Of a stretch of 64,000 bases of DNA, positions 48,401-59,980 are shown piece after piece. Source of the DNA: Euonymus europaeus (Eukaryota > Streptophyta > Magnoliopsida > Celastrales > Celastraceae); contig OY756964.1 of the NCBI GenBank assembly GCA_963580455.1, positions 2,480,001 to 2,544,000 on the forward strand, given 5' to 3'. The position numbers and the translations under genes are program-made. The first letter of the stretch is position 1. Each line of letters starts with the position of its first letter. Under the pieces are notes generated by a model. It was not told where the DNA came from. It saw nothing but the letters and a program-made list of their open reading frames with translations, and ran no database searches.

Positions 48401-49332
48401 TAACTAAAAGAATACAGATCACTCTGAAATCCATAAATTTTTCGTTAACCAACAACAGCGCAAAACAGCTTAGAAATATTTCTTTAGACAAGCAGAATGT
48501 GAGACCGACGTGAATGCAATGAGGTGCTAGCATTTCCTTTACCATCATAATTCATAGGTTGCCATATATTCATTCATGTTTCATAAGAATTTTTCAATTT
48601 AAATAGACACGTGAAATTTTAAGGAGTAAGTAAGAACCATCCCAAATAAAATTCACCACCCCCTAAAATCTCAACCAAAGAAGTGTCGTATCAGAATAGC
48701 TAATGATTACCTTGTCATATACTGGGATGAAGTAGTAACCATTTGGAGCACACTGAGTTCTGTCCTTCACCAATCCATCCACCGTGCGAAGCTCAACCTG
48801 AAGTTCGACAAAGAAAGTACGATTTAGAATAAATCACGATCTCCAAGAAGGCATATAAAATGAATTAAGGATCAACTTGATTTGTTAATCGAAACTGAAA
48901 CAAAATCGCCAGCAAAATTATTAACCGTGATATGAGAATAATCCAATTTCGCATCCGTTGGCTTGCGCGACTTGATAAGAGACGAACTCGCCTGCACAAG
49001 AGCAGCTTTCTTACTAAACTTACACGGCAACAAATCGAAAATATATTTCCAATGATAGAGAGATGAAAAAGAAGGGAAACGAACAAGCACATCGCAAAGT
49101 AGCTCCTCTAGTTCAGATCTGCAGTAATCTTAGCTTAAATATAAATTCGAAAAATCAGGTTTATTTGATTTTCAGTCATTTCCCCGGCAACCAAACAGAG
49201 CTCACAAAAAAATTGAAAACACTGGCGATTCACCTCAATAAAGCCCCCGCAACCGACGACAGAATTTGAGGAAGCAACTGATATCGATAAAAATATGTTC
49301 AACAAGTGGAATAACGCATTCCTGATCTTCAT
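36403..49332 (-). CDS. NOMO: Nodal modulator (NOMO) homologue, carbohydrate-binding-like fold membrane protein
   Basis: ER membrane protein; animal NOMO works with nicalin/TMEM147 at the translocon. Twenty-seven exons on the minus strand (start of each, high to low): 49234-49332, 48926-48991, 48711-48797, 47359-47415, 47166-47230, 46874-47043, 46085-46146, 45884-45967, 45404-45563, 44189-44304, 43535-43663, 43328-43399, 43006-43101, 42851-42928, 41845-41973, 41246-41422, 40839-41042, 40628-40741, 40264-40514, 39973-40018, 39636-39881, 39196-39426, 38669-38760, 37775-38003, 37119-37475, 36628-36701, 36403-36508. Sum 3597 nt, 1198 aa, all in frame; Arabidopsis At3g62360 is of similar length. 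A signal peptide (MKIRNALFHLLNIFLSIS) leads GCGGFIEASSSL. Repeated CNA/CarboxypepD-regulatory-like beta modules follow (GYYFIPVYDKG, GSYLFRNILPGKY, GSFLFDNLFPGSF, GSYRLRGLLPD). A single TM helix (FPLIVGVSVIALFISI) lies near the C-terminus, ending in basic RRPVVRKKTY. Exon 20 (46 nt) is easily missed. Confidence 0.95.
38168..38335 (+). mobile_element. tRNA-derived SINE-like element in a NOMO intron
   Basis: TGGCCTAGTGG matches the RNA polymerase III A-box. The 3' part CCAACCCC...GCAAGAGTCTTGTGCACGAG matches the element at 42.2-42.36 kb. The B-box region is degenerate. It lies antisense to NOMO in the intron between exons 23 and 24. Confidence 0.5.
40033..40264. repeat. 118-bp tandem duplication next to a NOMO splice donor
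   Basis: ACTAATGTTAAGGGGATAAA through CCAAAAACAGGTACCTTG occurs twice with period 118 bp inside the intron after exon 19. The copy nearest the exon ends at the real donor; the other carries a second GTACCTG. Confidence 0.85.
42208..42362 (+). mobile_element. tRNA-derived SINE-like element in a NOMO intron
   Basis: GCGGCCTTGTGGTAGAG resembles an A-box and ACATTCAATTCCTA a B-box about 40 nt later. The 3' end GCAGGACCCTTGTGCATGAG runs into a T-tail. It lies antisense to NOMO in the intron between exons 14 and 15 and is related to the copy at 38.17 kb. Confidence 0.6.
46210..46560. mobile_element. Possible MITE in a NOMO intron
   Basis: The intron segment starts GGGCCTATTCATTTAGC and holds repeated ACAGCTTAAAGTTGT and CAACCAAACG/CAATCAAACG strings, some in inverted orientation, in the style of plant foldback or hAT MITEs. 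Ends are not resolved. Confidence 0.3.
47938..48392. repeat. ~230-bp tandem duplication in a NOMO intron
   Basis: GCAGGTTATTTACAG through CAATTAGTTACCCTTCCAAG occurs at 47938-48168 and again at 48170-48392 with scattered changes. It lies in the long intron between exons 3 and 4. The shared right half (CTGCTTATAACCAATTAACC onward) is nearly identical. Confidence 0.85.
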
Positions 49333-49814
49333 TCTCCTGATCTGATTCAGGAGACAAAAACAGAGATTCTGTTCAGAGTAAGAAATGTATAGATTTGCAC
49401 AACATAAATCTCCTCTGTCCGATATTCTTTACCCTTCACTCCTCTTGCGATTAGGATTTACAGGAGGGTCTTCGCTTTCCTACTACGACCAGGATTTATA
49501 AGGGTTTTATTGGGTTCCAATTGTGAGGGTTCAACGGTCACTTTTCGTGATTAAAACTCTCCTCTTGCGATTAGGATTTGGGAAGGTTTTAGCCAAAATT
49601 GTAGTTGTAGATAGTTGCTCCACGAGACTCGTTAGGTTTATTTACAATGAAATCTAGTTATTAGATTTTTTTTAATTAATTTGATTTTATTTTCTGAATG
49701 CATGATGAAATTGGAGTTTTTTAAGAAAAATAAATATTAAATGAAAAAATTTTAATTTAGAAAAATAGATTAATTTTTTTTAATTAATTATTTTATCATC
49801 TTAATTAATATGTT

Positions 49815-50130
49815 GAGCATACACAAGCCCGTTAGGGTTTAGCGAGTTGGTTGTTATTAGGGTTTAACACTTATTATTTAGGTTACAGTATGGAAATCCG
49901 ATACACGAGTTTGTTAAGGTTTAGCAAATTCATTCCCCTTAAAGTTTAACACTTTTTGTTTAAGTTACAATATGAAAATACAATACAAGAGCCTGTTAGG
50001 GGGGTAGCAAATTCGTTCTCCTTAGAATTTAACATTTTTTGTTCAGGTTATAACACGAAAAAACTATACACGAGCCCATTAGGATTTGGCGAATCCGTTG
50101 CTTTTAGGGTTTAACACTAACTATTTAAGT
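49815..50130. repeat. Second, diverged array of the ~84-bp repeat family
   Basis: Four diverged units with ACACAAGCCCGTTAGGGTTT, TTATTTAGGTTACAGTATGG and TTTAGCAAATTCATTC strings, clearly related to 4396-4650. Downstream similarity (TCGAATATATAATTTTTTTA, TGTATTTTGAGAAATAA) shows that flanking parts of the 3.9-5.1 kb element are present too, but its inverted termini are not. Confidence 0.7.
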
Positions 50131-50433
50131 TAGTGTAGTGAAGAAAAAAAATTACATAATATGTATACTAATTAAATTATTTTTGAAAAATAATGTAATT
50201 AAAAAAGAATGTTAAAAATTATCTATGATGAGTCTTCTTAGAGAAAGTTTTACATGTTGAGTTCGAATATATAATTTTTTTAAAAATTTATCATGTATTT
50301 TGAGAAATAATTGATTTTTTCTTATTTCATTCAATGGTATTACATCACAATATATACTACAAACCCTGGACATGACAAAGACTAATATACCCTTATACAA
50401 AAGAACTATATTCTATACAATGTTCTCTCACAA

Positions 50434-51503
50434 TTCGGACCTGTTTGGTTTGCGTTTTCATTTTCTGTTTTAATTTTTGTTTTATATTTTATATTTTCTG
50501 TTTCTGTTTTTTTAAGAAAAAGAAAACAAAACATGATTGGCTTAAAATACTGAAAGCTGTTTTCTAAAAAAAAAAAAATACATATTTGGTCCATAAATAA
50601 TATCCAAGGACAAGATAGGATAGTTTTTGTTCATTTTTGGTTGTTGGGCTCCCATCCAAAAAGGCTTGCGCGCCTGTTTGGTGGGGATGGCCCATTACGT
50701 TTTTTTTTTTGATGAAAAGATGGCCCATTACGTATAAACAACCCTTCGTCTTTTCCAGTTGGGTGCTATTGGTTGATCAATATCCCCTCTATCTTGTCCC
50801 GCTCCTTCACGTAATTGATTTCGCCCCTACCCCAACACCTTCTAATCGTGAGTTTAAGGATCATTCCGGGTTCAATTTAGACCAATTTGCTTATTTGGAT
50901 CTGTCTATGTCGGAGGAAGGAGAAGAAGAGTGTTTTTTTGTATCTTGTTCAGTGCAGTCTGACAGAGGTGGCAGATATGATGAGAAGAAGTAGACAGCCG
51001 GGGTAATTTTGTATGTAAGAAGCAGGGTAACTGTGTCCATGAGGAAGCCGATATCTTCTGCCTCCGGTTCCATAACCTCTCCGCCTGGGCCAAGTAGCGC
51101 CACTTCCTTCCTCGTGGCTCTAAGCTGTGGCGGCGAAGTTCACTCTCGTTACCTAGGTCCAGGCTTTTCTTTCCATATCAAGAGAAGTAGAGGTCTGATG
51201 TTCATGGTTCATCTTTGCAGCTCCAGATTTGATGTTCTTGTTTCGTTACCTAAGTCTTGGGTTTTCTTTTCATATCAAGAGAAGTAGAGATCTGATGTTC
51301 ATGGTTCATCTTTGAAACTCCTGATCTGATGTTCGGAGAGAAATACGAAAGACGGAGAAGTCGTAGAAAACGACATTTTATCATTTTCTATTGTCCAAAC
51401 ATTTTTTATTTTTCATATTTTTTCTACTACCAAACACGTTTTCAGTCTATTTTCCATTTTCCAGAAAATGAAATTACAAAGCAGCTAAACCAAACACCCC
51501 GAA
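50434..51503. mobile_element. hAT-like non-autonomous TIR element (~1.07 kb)
   Basis: The left end reads TTCGGACCTGTTTGGTTTGC and the inverted right end TTCGGGGTGTTTGGTTTAGC. Inside the ends are TTTTCTGTTT-rich subterminal stretches. The middle (50.76-51.33 kb) is GC-richer and gene-like, with a ~90-bp tandem duplication (ATATCAAGAGAAGTAGAG...TGTTCATGGTTCATC). It may be captured host sequence. No transposase frame; TSD unresolved. Confidence 0.5.
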
Positions 51504-51997
51504 TATGATTCATCCGTTTACAAATTATTCTATTAAAAATATTCAATTAAACAACAATTGGCTTTAAATTTAAACAAACAATTTCCAAAGCTTGAAACGA
51601 ACAACGAGCTGACTTGTCTCTTTAGCTTTGGAAAAATATCTTTAGCTTTGGAAAAATATTCTGATTATATGATCCATTTGTTTGGAGGAAAATTAACATT
51701 TCATGAAAATATATCTTAAAGAAAAAGAATTTATGAAAAAATAATTAATTTTTAGTGTTTGAAAAAAAATTGCTAATATTTTTTATTTTTTGGTGAAATT
51801 CTAGACCGTTAAATATAAACTCAAAATAAATAAATTTTCAATTATGATGAAATTGATTTTTGTTTTGAAAACAAAAGATATATCATTGGATTGTATTTTG
51901 GACCCCAAAAGTTAGAACCTCATTTTAAGACTTTATTTTATAACCTCAATTTTAATATATATTGTATCTTTTATATATATACAGTATTATATATAAA

Positions 51998-52547
51998 AGA
52001 TATAATTTTAATTTTTTTTTTTAATAAATCACAACACACACACGGTACAGAGACGGAACACATCTCTACTTAAAATCGGTAATTCTAAGTAGGCATGGAA
52101 TCCCATATATACCACACACACACACCATAATCTATCGATGTGGTAGTTTACAAAGTAGCCTAAGTGGAACACCTAGCGATTAACTAAGGACTAATCACAC
52201 CGAAAACTCAATTATTACATTGGTTTTTTTGAATAAATCACAACACACACACACGGTACAGAGACGGAACACATCTCTACTTAAAACCGGTAATTCTAAG
52301 TAGACATGGAATCCCATATATACCACACACACACACCATAATCTACCGATGTGGTAGTTTACAAAGTAGCCTAAGTGGAACACCTAGCGATTAACTAATG
52401 ACTAACCACACCGAAAACTCAATTATTACATTGTTTTTTTTGAATAAATCACAACACACACACACGGTACAGAGACGGAACACATCTCTACTTAAAACCG
52501 GTAATTCTAAGTAGACATGGAATCCCATATAGATATAATTTTAATTT
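51998..52547. repeat. 209-bp tandem array bounded by a 17-bp direct repeat
   Basis: Units start with AATAAATCACAACACAC at 52023, 52232 and 52443 (periods 209 and 211); the third unit stops after ATGGAATCCCATAT. The array is bracketed by AGATATAATTTTAATTT at 51998-52014 and 52531-52547. Confidence 0.85.
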
Positions 52548-52732
52548 AGTTCATTGTTGTTCTCATGTATACATTGACAAAAAAAAAATCTTAATGATAT
52601 TTTAATATTATGAGAAAAATAACTTCCCAAGGAGTATAAGGGAAGTTTTTTTTCATCTTAGAATATTTATTATGAGTGAACTTATTATAAATTTTGTTTG
52701 ACTGATTTTATTTTCTTATCTTCAAACACTAC

Positions 52733-52948
52733 AAAGTTAGGAAAACATTTTCAAGAGGTTCATTTTCCTTCAAACAAACAGAGCAATAGTAACATATATG
52801 CACCTCCAAGTTGACCATAATTTTTTTTTTCATCTACAATAAAGTTAGGAAAACATTTTCAAGAGGTTCATTTTCCTTCAAATAAACAGAGCAATAGTAA
52901 CATATATGCACCTCCAAGTTGACCATAATTTTTTTTTTCATCTACAAT
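52733..52948. repeat. 108-bp tandem duplication
   Basis: AAAGTTAGGAAAACATTTTC through TTTTTCATCTACAAT occurs twice, at 52733 and 52841, almost without change, which suggests a recent event. Confidence 0.85.
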
Positions 52949-52950
52949 CT

Positions 52951-55286
52951 TATGAAGTCGTCTTCCTTAAAAATACAAAATATTAAACAATGAAATAACT
53001 AAATAAATATACTAATTCTCTACAAATAACTATACAACTCAGTAGATTGACTATTTATCAACGGAATAATATCTGACCTTCTTTATTAAACTTGGATCTA
53101 ACCATTGGACCCCTCCACTGCCCCGCAACACAATTTTTTTAAAAAAATGATAAATGTGTAGTGTATATCGTAATGATCTCAACGACATATTTTTTATTCA
53201 AAACAACAATTATAATCATCGTAAAAAATATGTAACAATTCTAAACCGTCGAATAAAAAATATAAACATTTAATTTTCTATTGCTAAGATTATGATTTTC
53301 GTTTAGAATAAAAAATATATATCATTGAGATAGATACGATGTATACTACATATTTATCAATTTTTTCAAAATTTTTGCTATCTCATATTCCATCAATTGT
53401 CCGACCCAATCCATTAAACTCATGAATAGTTAAACAATATTGGGCCAAAACTAGCATTGTGCTCCTTGAATATAGTTGGACCGTAAATAATATGTGGGTC
53501 GTAAATTTATTGATATAAATAGAATGACAAATCTATGTTAAATAATATAATCAAAATGCAAAGAAGAGATACATTCCAGTTAGCAACAAACAATATTTTC
53601 CTAACATATCCCCAATATTCATTATCTAAAGAGGTATGTTTAGAACAAATTAGGGCATTGCAAATTTCTATCCCTCCATTGTACATTTGTGTTGCCGCAT
53701 TTTGTTGTGTTAAGGCTATTTAACATTTTACATAAAACATTAACATGACATTTAATTTTGTTTGTGCAAGGCAAAATAGTCATCTTAAGTTCTAAGATAA
53801 CGATTTCGTAAATCAACAAAGTTTAAATAGTTAAATCATGGTACATATTTTTTTACTTTGTGTAAAATTATTCCCATGTATCATAATACACAAGGACATG
53901 AACAACAATCTCAATGTCATGGACAAACCAATATGGGCCGTTAAAAAAATATAGGTAGTGTTAAAACAACATTTGTTGTACATTTGCGTGTAAGAGAGAC
54001 ATGACCATATAAAAGCAACTATAAACTAAATGTATTGATTGTCGTAATTTCTTGAATATGTCATATGCTGTAAAAGTGCATGCCACCTTCTAGTGGCGAA
54101 GCCACATTTGGGTGAGGGGGTCAACGGATCCCTAAAAAAAATGCTAAATATAGGAAAATTTTAAAAAATATCCCTAAATTTTTAATTTAAACTGTAAGCA
54201 CTTCGTTTTCTTTAATGAATATGTATTTTAAAGTTTAATTTAAGTTTTCAATTGATTGATTTATGATAATCACACAACGTATTTACCAATTTGACAGCGA
54301 TTATTGTTATTTGAATTTGTTATTATCGAATTGTTTGAATATTTATCAATCTGTATAATGTTAATTATTAGTTCTTAATGATAATTATAATATTTATTTT
54401 TTTTACACCAAAAAAGGGAAATACCCAACATAAATAACGAGGCCAAATGGTCCAGTGAGCTACACAAAATGAGGTAGCTCTCTCTTTTATAATTATTATC
54501 ATAATGATAAATCTTACTCAAATTGATAGAAAGGGAAATTCAAACACAATACATTTTTCTTCCTACACAGTAGGAAAACCAACCATAATATTACCTATTG
54601 ATTTCCTCCAAACTCCGCTAACTTAATCGTATCTTAATAAATTCAGTATTTATTGGGACCCTCGAAAACCCTGCGGGCTTCAGTCTAATTTTGTTCAAAA
54701 ACAGATCTCCAGAAATTTCGAGTAGTACGTCTCACTCTTGATCGAGTTCCTATGCAACCAAGTCGTATCTCATTCATGACGTGTGTTTTGTAGTACACCT
54801 GGTACTAAACATAGCAATTAGTACAACATCAACGTTTTCATTAGGAGAAAGAAAAAAAATCCTATTTTTTTTTCAACAATATTTAGATAATCAGAATTTA
54901 GGGTTTCGCTATTTGACTGTTTAATTATGACGAAGGATATTCGTTTTAGTTTATTGAACTCTCAATTCTGTTTGATTGAGTATTTATACGGTTAATATTA
55001 TGTTAGACAATATAACATAATAATTAGTGGAAAAATGGAAAAAATAAAAATAAAAATGAAATGAAAATAATTAATTGGTGTGAAAGAAATACAATTAGTC
55101 ATTTTTTAATTTTTTTTTTTGAAATTAAAATTACACAGATGACTTTTCTTCAAGTAATAATTAAAATTTATATAAGTCAAAGCTCGATATATTCTGTTAA
55201 CTTCCTGTATTAATGCAGACCAATTAACTCAAGAAAATTCTTCTTTGCGACTCAGTCCAACGCCTGAAGATCGATTCCTGTCTACA
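52951..55286. other. Intergenic; no gene seen
   Basis: AT-rich. Near 54.09 kb CTAGTGGCGAAGCCACATTT followed by GGGGGTCAACGGATCC resembles a dispersed plant transposon fragment. The last ~200 bases are the presumed leader of the haem-domain gene. No coding exon seen. Confidence 0.45.
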
Positions 55287-58200
55287 ATGCTTCGGCTCCT
55301 CTTAGTGCTATCCGTTTTAGGCTGCATCGTCGGACGGATCAACTCGCACCAGGAATCGGGCGAGTGGAACTGCGACTCCAACTCGGAGATCCGAGTGCAG
55401 GCCGAGTTCAAACCTGGACTCGTCACCCTCGATGGCCGTCCCGATGACTGGAAGGATATTGGAGGGTTCGAGTTCTCTCTCCTCCCCGCCCTGGACCCTG
55501 ACGAGGATAAGGCGTACAAAGGCGGTAAAATGACCGTTAAGGTATGTGTGGATCCCAATCTCATGCAAGTTCATTTGTATTTGGTTGAACTTTTATTTAT
55601 TTTGTATTTTCTGATTCGGTGAGGTCATGTTGTGTGGATGATGATTGTTGCAGGCTTTACATGACGGCAAGGATGTCTTCTTCTTGTTGCAAGTTGATGG
55701 GGACTATGCGTACTCAAAAGGGTAAGTAAGTTATGTTTTGGAAAGAAAGTTTCAGATTGTTATATTGTTAGCTGAGGATTGAGTTAGATTTATTTGGGGT
55801 TTTACATGGTTCGATAATTCCATCGTTTTGGGATGATATGGTTGTTCTGGTGAAGTACTTATGGACCCATTTTTATTTTTTAACATAAAGTTGCCATGAT
55901 TGAAACCTCTTGTACTCTATTTTGAGAATCTTTTATGCATCATAGTTCATAAAAATCGGTTAGATAATGGTTGAATGGGATATCAATGTAGGTTTTTTTT
56001 TTGAACTTTTTTTGTTGGCCTTTTTTGTTTTGATTTGTCATTTCATGCTTTTGGGGACGGTTATAGACTGCTTGATATATTGGGAGGCTCAAAATGCTCT
56101 GGTTTTGTCTTATCCATTGCAGTGACAACAGCAAATGCCCATCTATTGCTCTCATGTTTCAGATTGGGGGTGATGCAAATTATCACAATGTAAGTAAGTT
56201 TTTTTTGTGCAATGGTTTTTTCATGTGGATTATACTTGTCTTCTCTTTCTTAATTTTGGATTATAATTGAGAAAATCTATTGTCAGATGGGTGGTTGTAA
56301 GGAGGGGACCGACTCTTGCACCCAAAAGAGTTGCAAAGGCCATGAAGTTGACATAATGCACTTTTCAATTGGGAATGCTATACCAGGACGCATCTATGGT
56401 GGCAATCCAGTAGACAACAAAGAAGGAAATGGAGGTGACAGGTGAAGTAGAAACATATTATATCCATCACCACAAAAAATGATGAAGTTTTGGAAGCTTT
56501 GGAATTACATAATTTGCTCATTTTGTGCTTAATTTTTTCTTCGCTACTCGATCAGGTTTGGTCATTTGGTTGATCTTTATGCCTGGAACCCGCACTGCAG
56601 ATACCTGGATGGAGTTGGTCCTTCAGGTAATATGAGAATTTACCATCCATTTGCTCTTCTTGATAGGATATGTAAGGCATATTTATGATTCATGGAATAC
56701 GAAAGAGATGGGACTTTCTTTAAGTGGAGAAAATAAAGTGGGAAAGGCACTAGAGAAAGTAACTACTGGACTGTCTAAACATTAAAGTAGCTTAATAGCT
56801 TCAAATTGTCTCCTACACAGTCAAAGTAATAAAGCATGAAGTGGACAATTTCATAGACACTGAGCTTTCGGCTTACATTGACGAATTAACTCAATGAACC
56901 GATTTGTTACATTTTTATCAGGAGGAAAAATAAATTCAGCCTTAAATAATCTCTGAGGGACATCCATCATTATCCTTAATTTTTTCAGTATACTTTCTTA
57001 TTTTTGTGAATTCAAAACAATTTATTGTTCCTTGCCAGTAATTCACCACTGCTTATTATGGTGATGTACCTGATTCATATCTTCATAATTTCTTCTCTCT
57101 CCTTATATTCTGAAAGAAAATAAATATCATAGACATACTAGCTTAGAGAGCATTCTGAGCTAGTTTTACAGAACTTATGTCCTTTATACGTCCTCTCAAA
57201 TTCCAGATTCTCAACTCTGAGGTTAGATTCTGAATGGTTTTAGATAGAAGACCTTGAATTTCTTTATTTTATCGCTTAAGTTTAGCTTTTCAGTAAATAT
57301 ATGTGCTTCTTTCTCTCCTGGTGTGAGTAAGGCTCAGAACTAAAATCAGCCCAAAAGCAAGAGAGGGAGGAGAGGGGGAAGATCCCTTACATTTTTAAAT
57401 TCTATTTGGAGAGTTTTGATATTCATTTGTAGTGAAATTGGCTTTTCGTAAAAGGTGTATTTCTTATCGACGTAGGGCTTTTCGTTCACAATAAGAAAGA
57501 GTGATTTTAACCATCAATATGTTTGTAAACAAAAAATGAAAGGCTTTGAGGTTCTGTTAATTAAAATGTAGTATTGTTTTTGTTCATGTAGCTTTTCATA
57601 TTTTGAGAAGTCTTGTTTGTTCCGGTACATTTTTCTCGGTTTTTCCCTGGCTCTTTCTAGTAGGAAATACTTAATTAACCTACTGCTTTGTAATAAATAT
57701 GATGTCAATTAAAGTGTTCTAAAACGCCCAGCCTAGGCCCTAGGCGCTAGGTGGCAGTCGGTCGCACTGAATAAGAGCAATTCTGTTTCTCTATGCAGTC
57801 GGCTGCCTCGAACGCTGCCTAGGCGGCTTAATTGTCAAAATTGCAACAACCACATTGTATTTTTATAATTGATATTAAAATGCAATAACTACATTGTATT
57901 TTTATTTCAGTGTTCGTATGTCTGTATAAGGGAGGAGTTTACCCAAATAAATGTTGAACAATTGAACATATATGTATAAAATATTAGTTGTATATACATC
58001 TACCGAACAATTGCCTAGGTGCCCGACTGATGCCAAGCGAATTTTAGAACACTGCAATTAAGCGTGACTTTTTGTGCGTATTACTAATTTTTGCTGTTCA
58101 TCAAATGAACAAATTTGTTTCTGCTTTTGCCCTTTTGGCACCACCCGTTAAGATTGGTATTACCATGGCATGAAGTGTCAGAATATTTGTGATATACTTC

Positions 58201-59980
58201 AATTGGAGAGCATGGATCTTTCATCTTATATATATATATTATATATATATATATATTAATAAATACCCTTTTCAACTTTGCACGTTGTCTTTAGAGTTAA
58301 AAGGTAGTCCGCTTTTCTCTCTTTATGATAATGTACATACATACATACATCTAGTATATACTCGATTTATTTATGTTTAATTCGATTTCACTTGAGGTTG
58401 AAAGCACAAAAATGACGGTTGATGTTTTTCAATTATCAGGTAATGATACAAGTGCACAAAATAACTGGGAAGGGGCTTGGTGGCACAGTAGTTGTATGGT
58501 TCCTTCAGGTAATTGACTCTTTCCTCATATAAGTAATGGCCACCTATAAGATTGCTTGGCCGTGGAAAGAAGCTTAAATCAGTTGTGCTGTCAAGTTTAT
58601 TACTGCTGCTTTGAATATCCTGCTTTTTTTAAAAAAATAGTGGCTGGCTTGTATTTTATTTTCATGAGGAGGTGTACTTAAGGCCAATCTACCTTAGTTT
58701 TCCACTTGCTATTTTAAATTCAAAAGTAAAAGCTCGATGTCTTTGCTTACAATGTTTCGAGGGTACAATGTTGATTTGGACCAATGAAGAACATTTGGCT
58801 TTAATCTTATTCATGTTCTGTATCTAGTAGTTCATTTTCCATACTTTAGCTCACACTGGTTTTTGTGCTTGAAGGTGAACCTTGGTGTAATGGTAATTTT
58901 GTTTCATAGCAACCTAGGCGTCCTAGGTTCAAAAAAAAGAATGATACTCCCTCTTATATCCTGCTGCCACCATGTGAGCTTCGTCTCCTGGTGGTGGTTT
59001 CTTATTTTTTAAAATAAAAAGATACTCTTGTGCATGCTTTTGATAAGATGACTCATTGCTAACTTTTATTCAGTTATCACCCTTTCTATGTAAGTAAAGA
59101 TTTATGTTCTTTTTTTCAATCATCATCTTTGTCACCGTCATTCGAGCCTTAATTGCGAATTATTTGGGATTAGCTACATGAGTCTTATCTTTCCTTTTTC
59201 ATTATTTTCCTCTTAACAGGTTTTGTAGAGGAAGATAGTCCATATTCATCGTCTGGAGACAAGGGGACGTACTATTTTGAGTTCTCAAGGCCTTTGAGAA
59301 CCATGGATCGCCTACAACAGGTTAAGAGCTCGTATCTTTTGCATGCCTAAGTTTTAGCTTATTGATGTCTAATTTTGAGAATCTATTATAAATTGCTAGT
59401 TTCACCAATTTCCCTTCTGATTGCTTGTTAGAAAAATAGGTTTTGGACTAAAAAATTAGTAACTAGCGAGCATGTCCCTGCTCTTCTTAGCAATTCGCAT
59501 TTATCATGCAAAGCTATGAGCGAGTCAGGCGCAAAAATACATCTGTAATTTGGATATAACATTTAGCTTCTTTCTTAACAGTTCATTAATTGCTCTTTTT
59601 TTGTCACTAAATAAGTTTGTACTTTGTAGTAAGAAATTACCTTGCATCCGTAGGATCTAAATGAGCTCTGTATTTGGTGTGTGCAGGATGCTCAGTTCAC
59701 AATTGGTGGAACTAGCAAGATGTCTGTTGCATTCTGGTATCCAGTCGATGGGAGTCCATGGCATGGATCTGGACATTATTCTGTTAACTGCGACTGGGTG
59801 CCATTGGATATCAGTTCAGGAGGTTCTGTGCTGAACCAGTCGGCTCGAGGCAGCTCAACAGACATTGGCAGTACTTTTGCCCTTCTGCTGTCAGTAGTCT
59901 CCTTGTGTGTTTCTGTTTACATAGGATATCAGGTCATGCGACCCAAGAGTGTCCCGTTTACACCCATGGAAAATCTTTAA
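55287..59980 (+). CDS. Secreted, C-terminally anchored protein with ethylbenzene-dehydrogenase-type haem-binding domain
   Basis: Function not established. Eight exons: 55287-55541, 55654-55721, 56123-56189, 56287-56441, 56556-56626, 58440-58508, 59220-59320 and 59687-59980 (1080 nt, 359 aa). The N-terminus MLRLLLVLSVLGCIVG is a signal peptide and the C-terminus has one TM helix (FALLLSVVSLCVSVYIGYQV) with a short cytosolic tail. The extracytoplasmic part matches the EB_dh/cytochrome c-552-DMSO reductase-like haem domain family that I recall in plant annotations: DGRPDDWKDIGG, DVFFLLQVDGDYAYS, MFQIGGDANYHNMGGCKEG, CKGHEVDIMHFSIGNAIPGR, DLYAWNPH, TYYFEFSRPL and SVAFWYPVDG. Several Met and His residues could be axial haem ligands, and paired Cys residues suggest disulfides. 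Intron 5 is 1.8 kb and holds a MITE. The ATG at 55287 is preceded by no better in-frame ATG. Confidence 0.85.
57713..58054. mobile_element. hAT-like MITE with 7-bp target duplication in an intron
   Basis: The left end AGTGTTCTAAAACGC and the inverted right end CAGTGTTCTAAAATTCGC bound 342 bp. CAATTAA directly flanks both sides (57706-57712 and 58055-58061). The interior is rich in GCCTAGGCG-type palindromes. The sequence and near-8-bp duplication fit the hAT superfamily. Confidence 0.75.
58870..58990 (+). mobile_element. tRNA-derived SINE fragment (Au-like) in an intron
   Basis: CTTGGTGTAATGGTAA (A-box) and CCTAGGTTCAAA (B-box) lie about 35 nt apart, the arrangement of the tRNA-like head of plant Au-type SINEs. 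The body appears truncated. It lies in intron 6 of the haem-domain gene. Confidence 0.45.

Larger units (their letters stand above)
49333..52950. other. Repeat-rich intergenic region upstream of NOMO
   Basis: The first ~200 bases are the presumed NOMO leader and promoter, with CTCCTCTTGCGATTAGGATT occurring twice (near 49440 and 49560). Beyond it lie the telomere-like tandem array, a 1.07-kb TIR element, a 209-bp array and a 108-bp duplication, all listed separately. No gene seen. Confidence 0.5.

Noticed and set aside
49815..50130. Interstitial telomere tract
   Set aside because: The TTTAGGG-like motif occurs once per ~84-bp unit, not as a head-to-tail 7-bp array, so it is a repeat family rather than telomeric DNA.
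50637..51287. Several 60-120 residue frames on both strands
   Set aside because: They lie inside a TIR element with no consistent frame or splice signals; at most captured fragments.
52195..52383. 62-residue Cys/Val-rich frame
   Set aside because: Produced by (CA)n-containing tandem repeat units; not gene-like.
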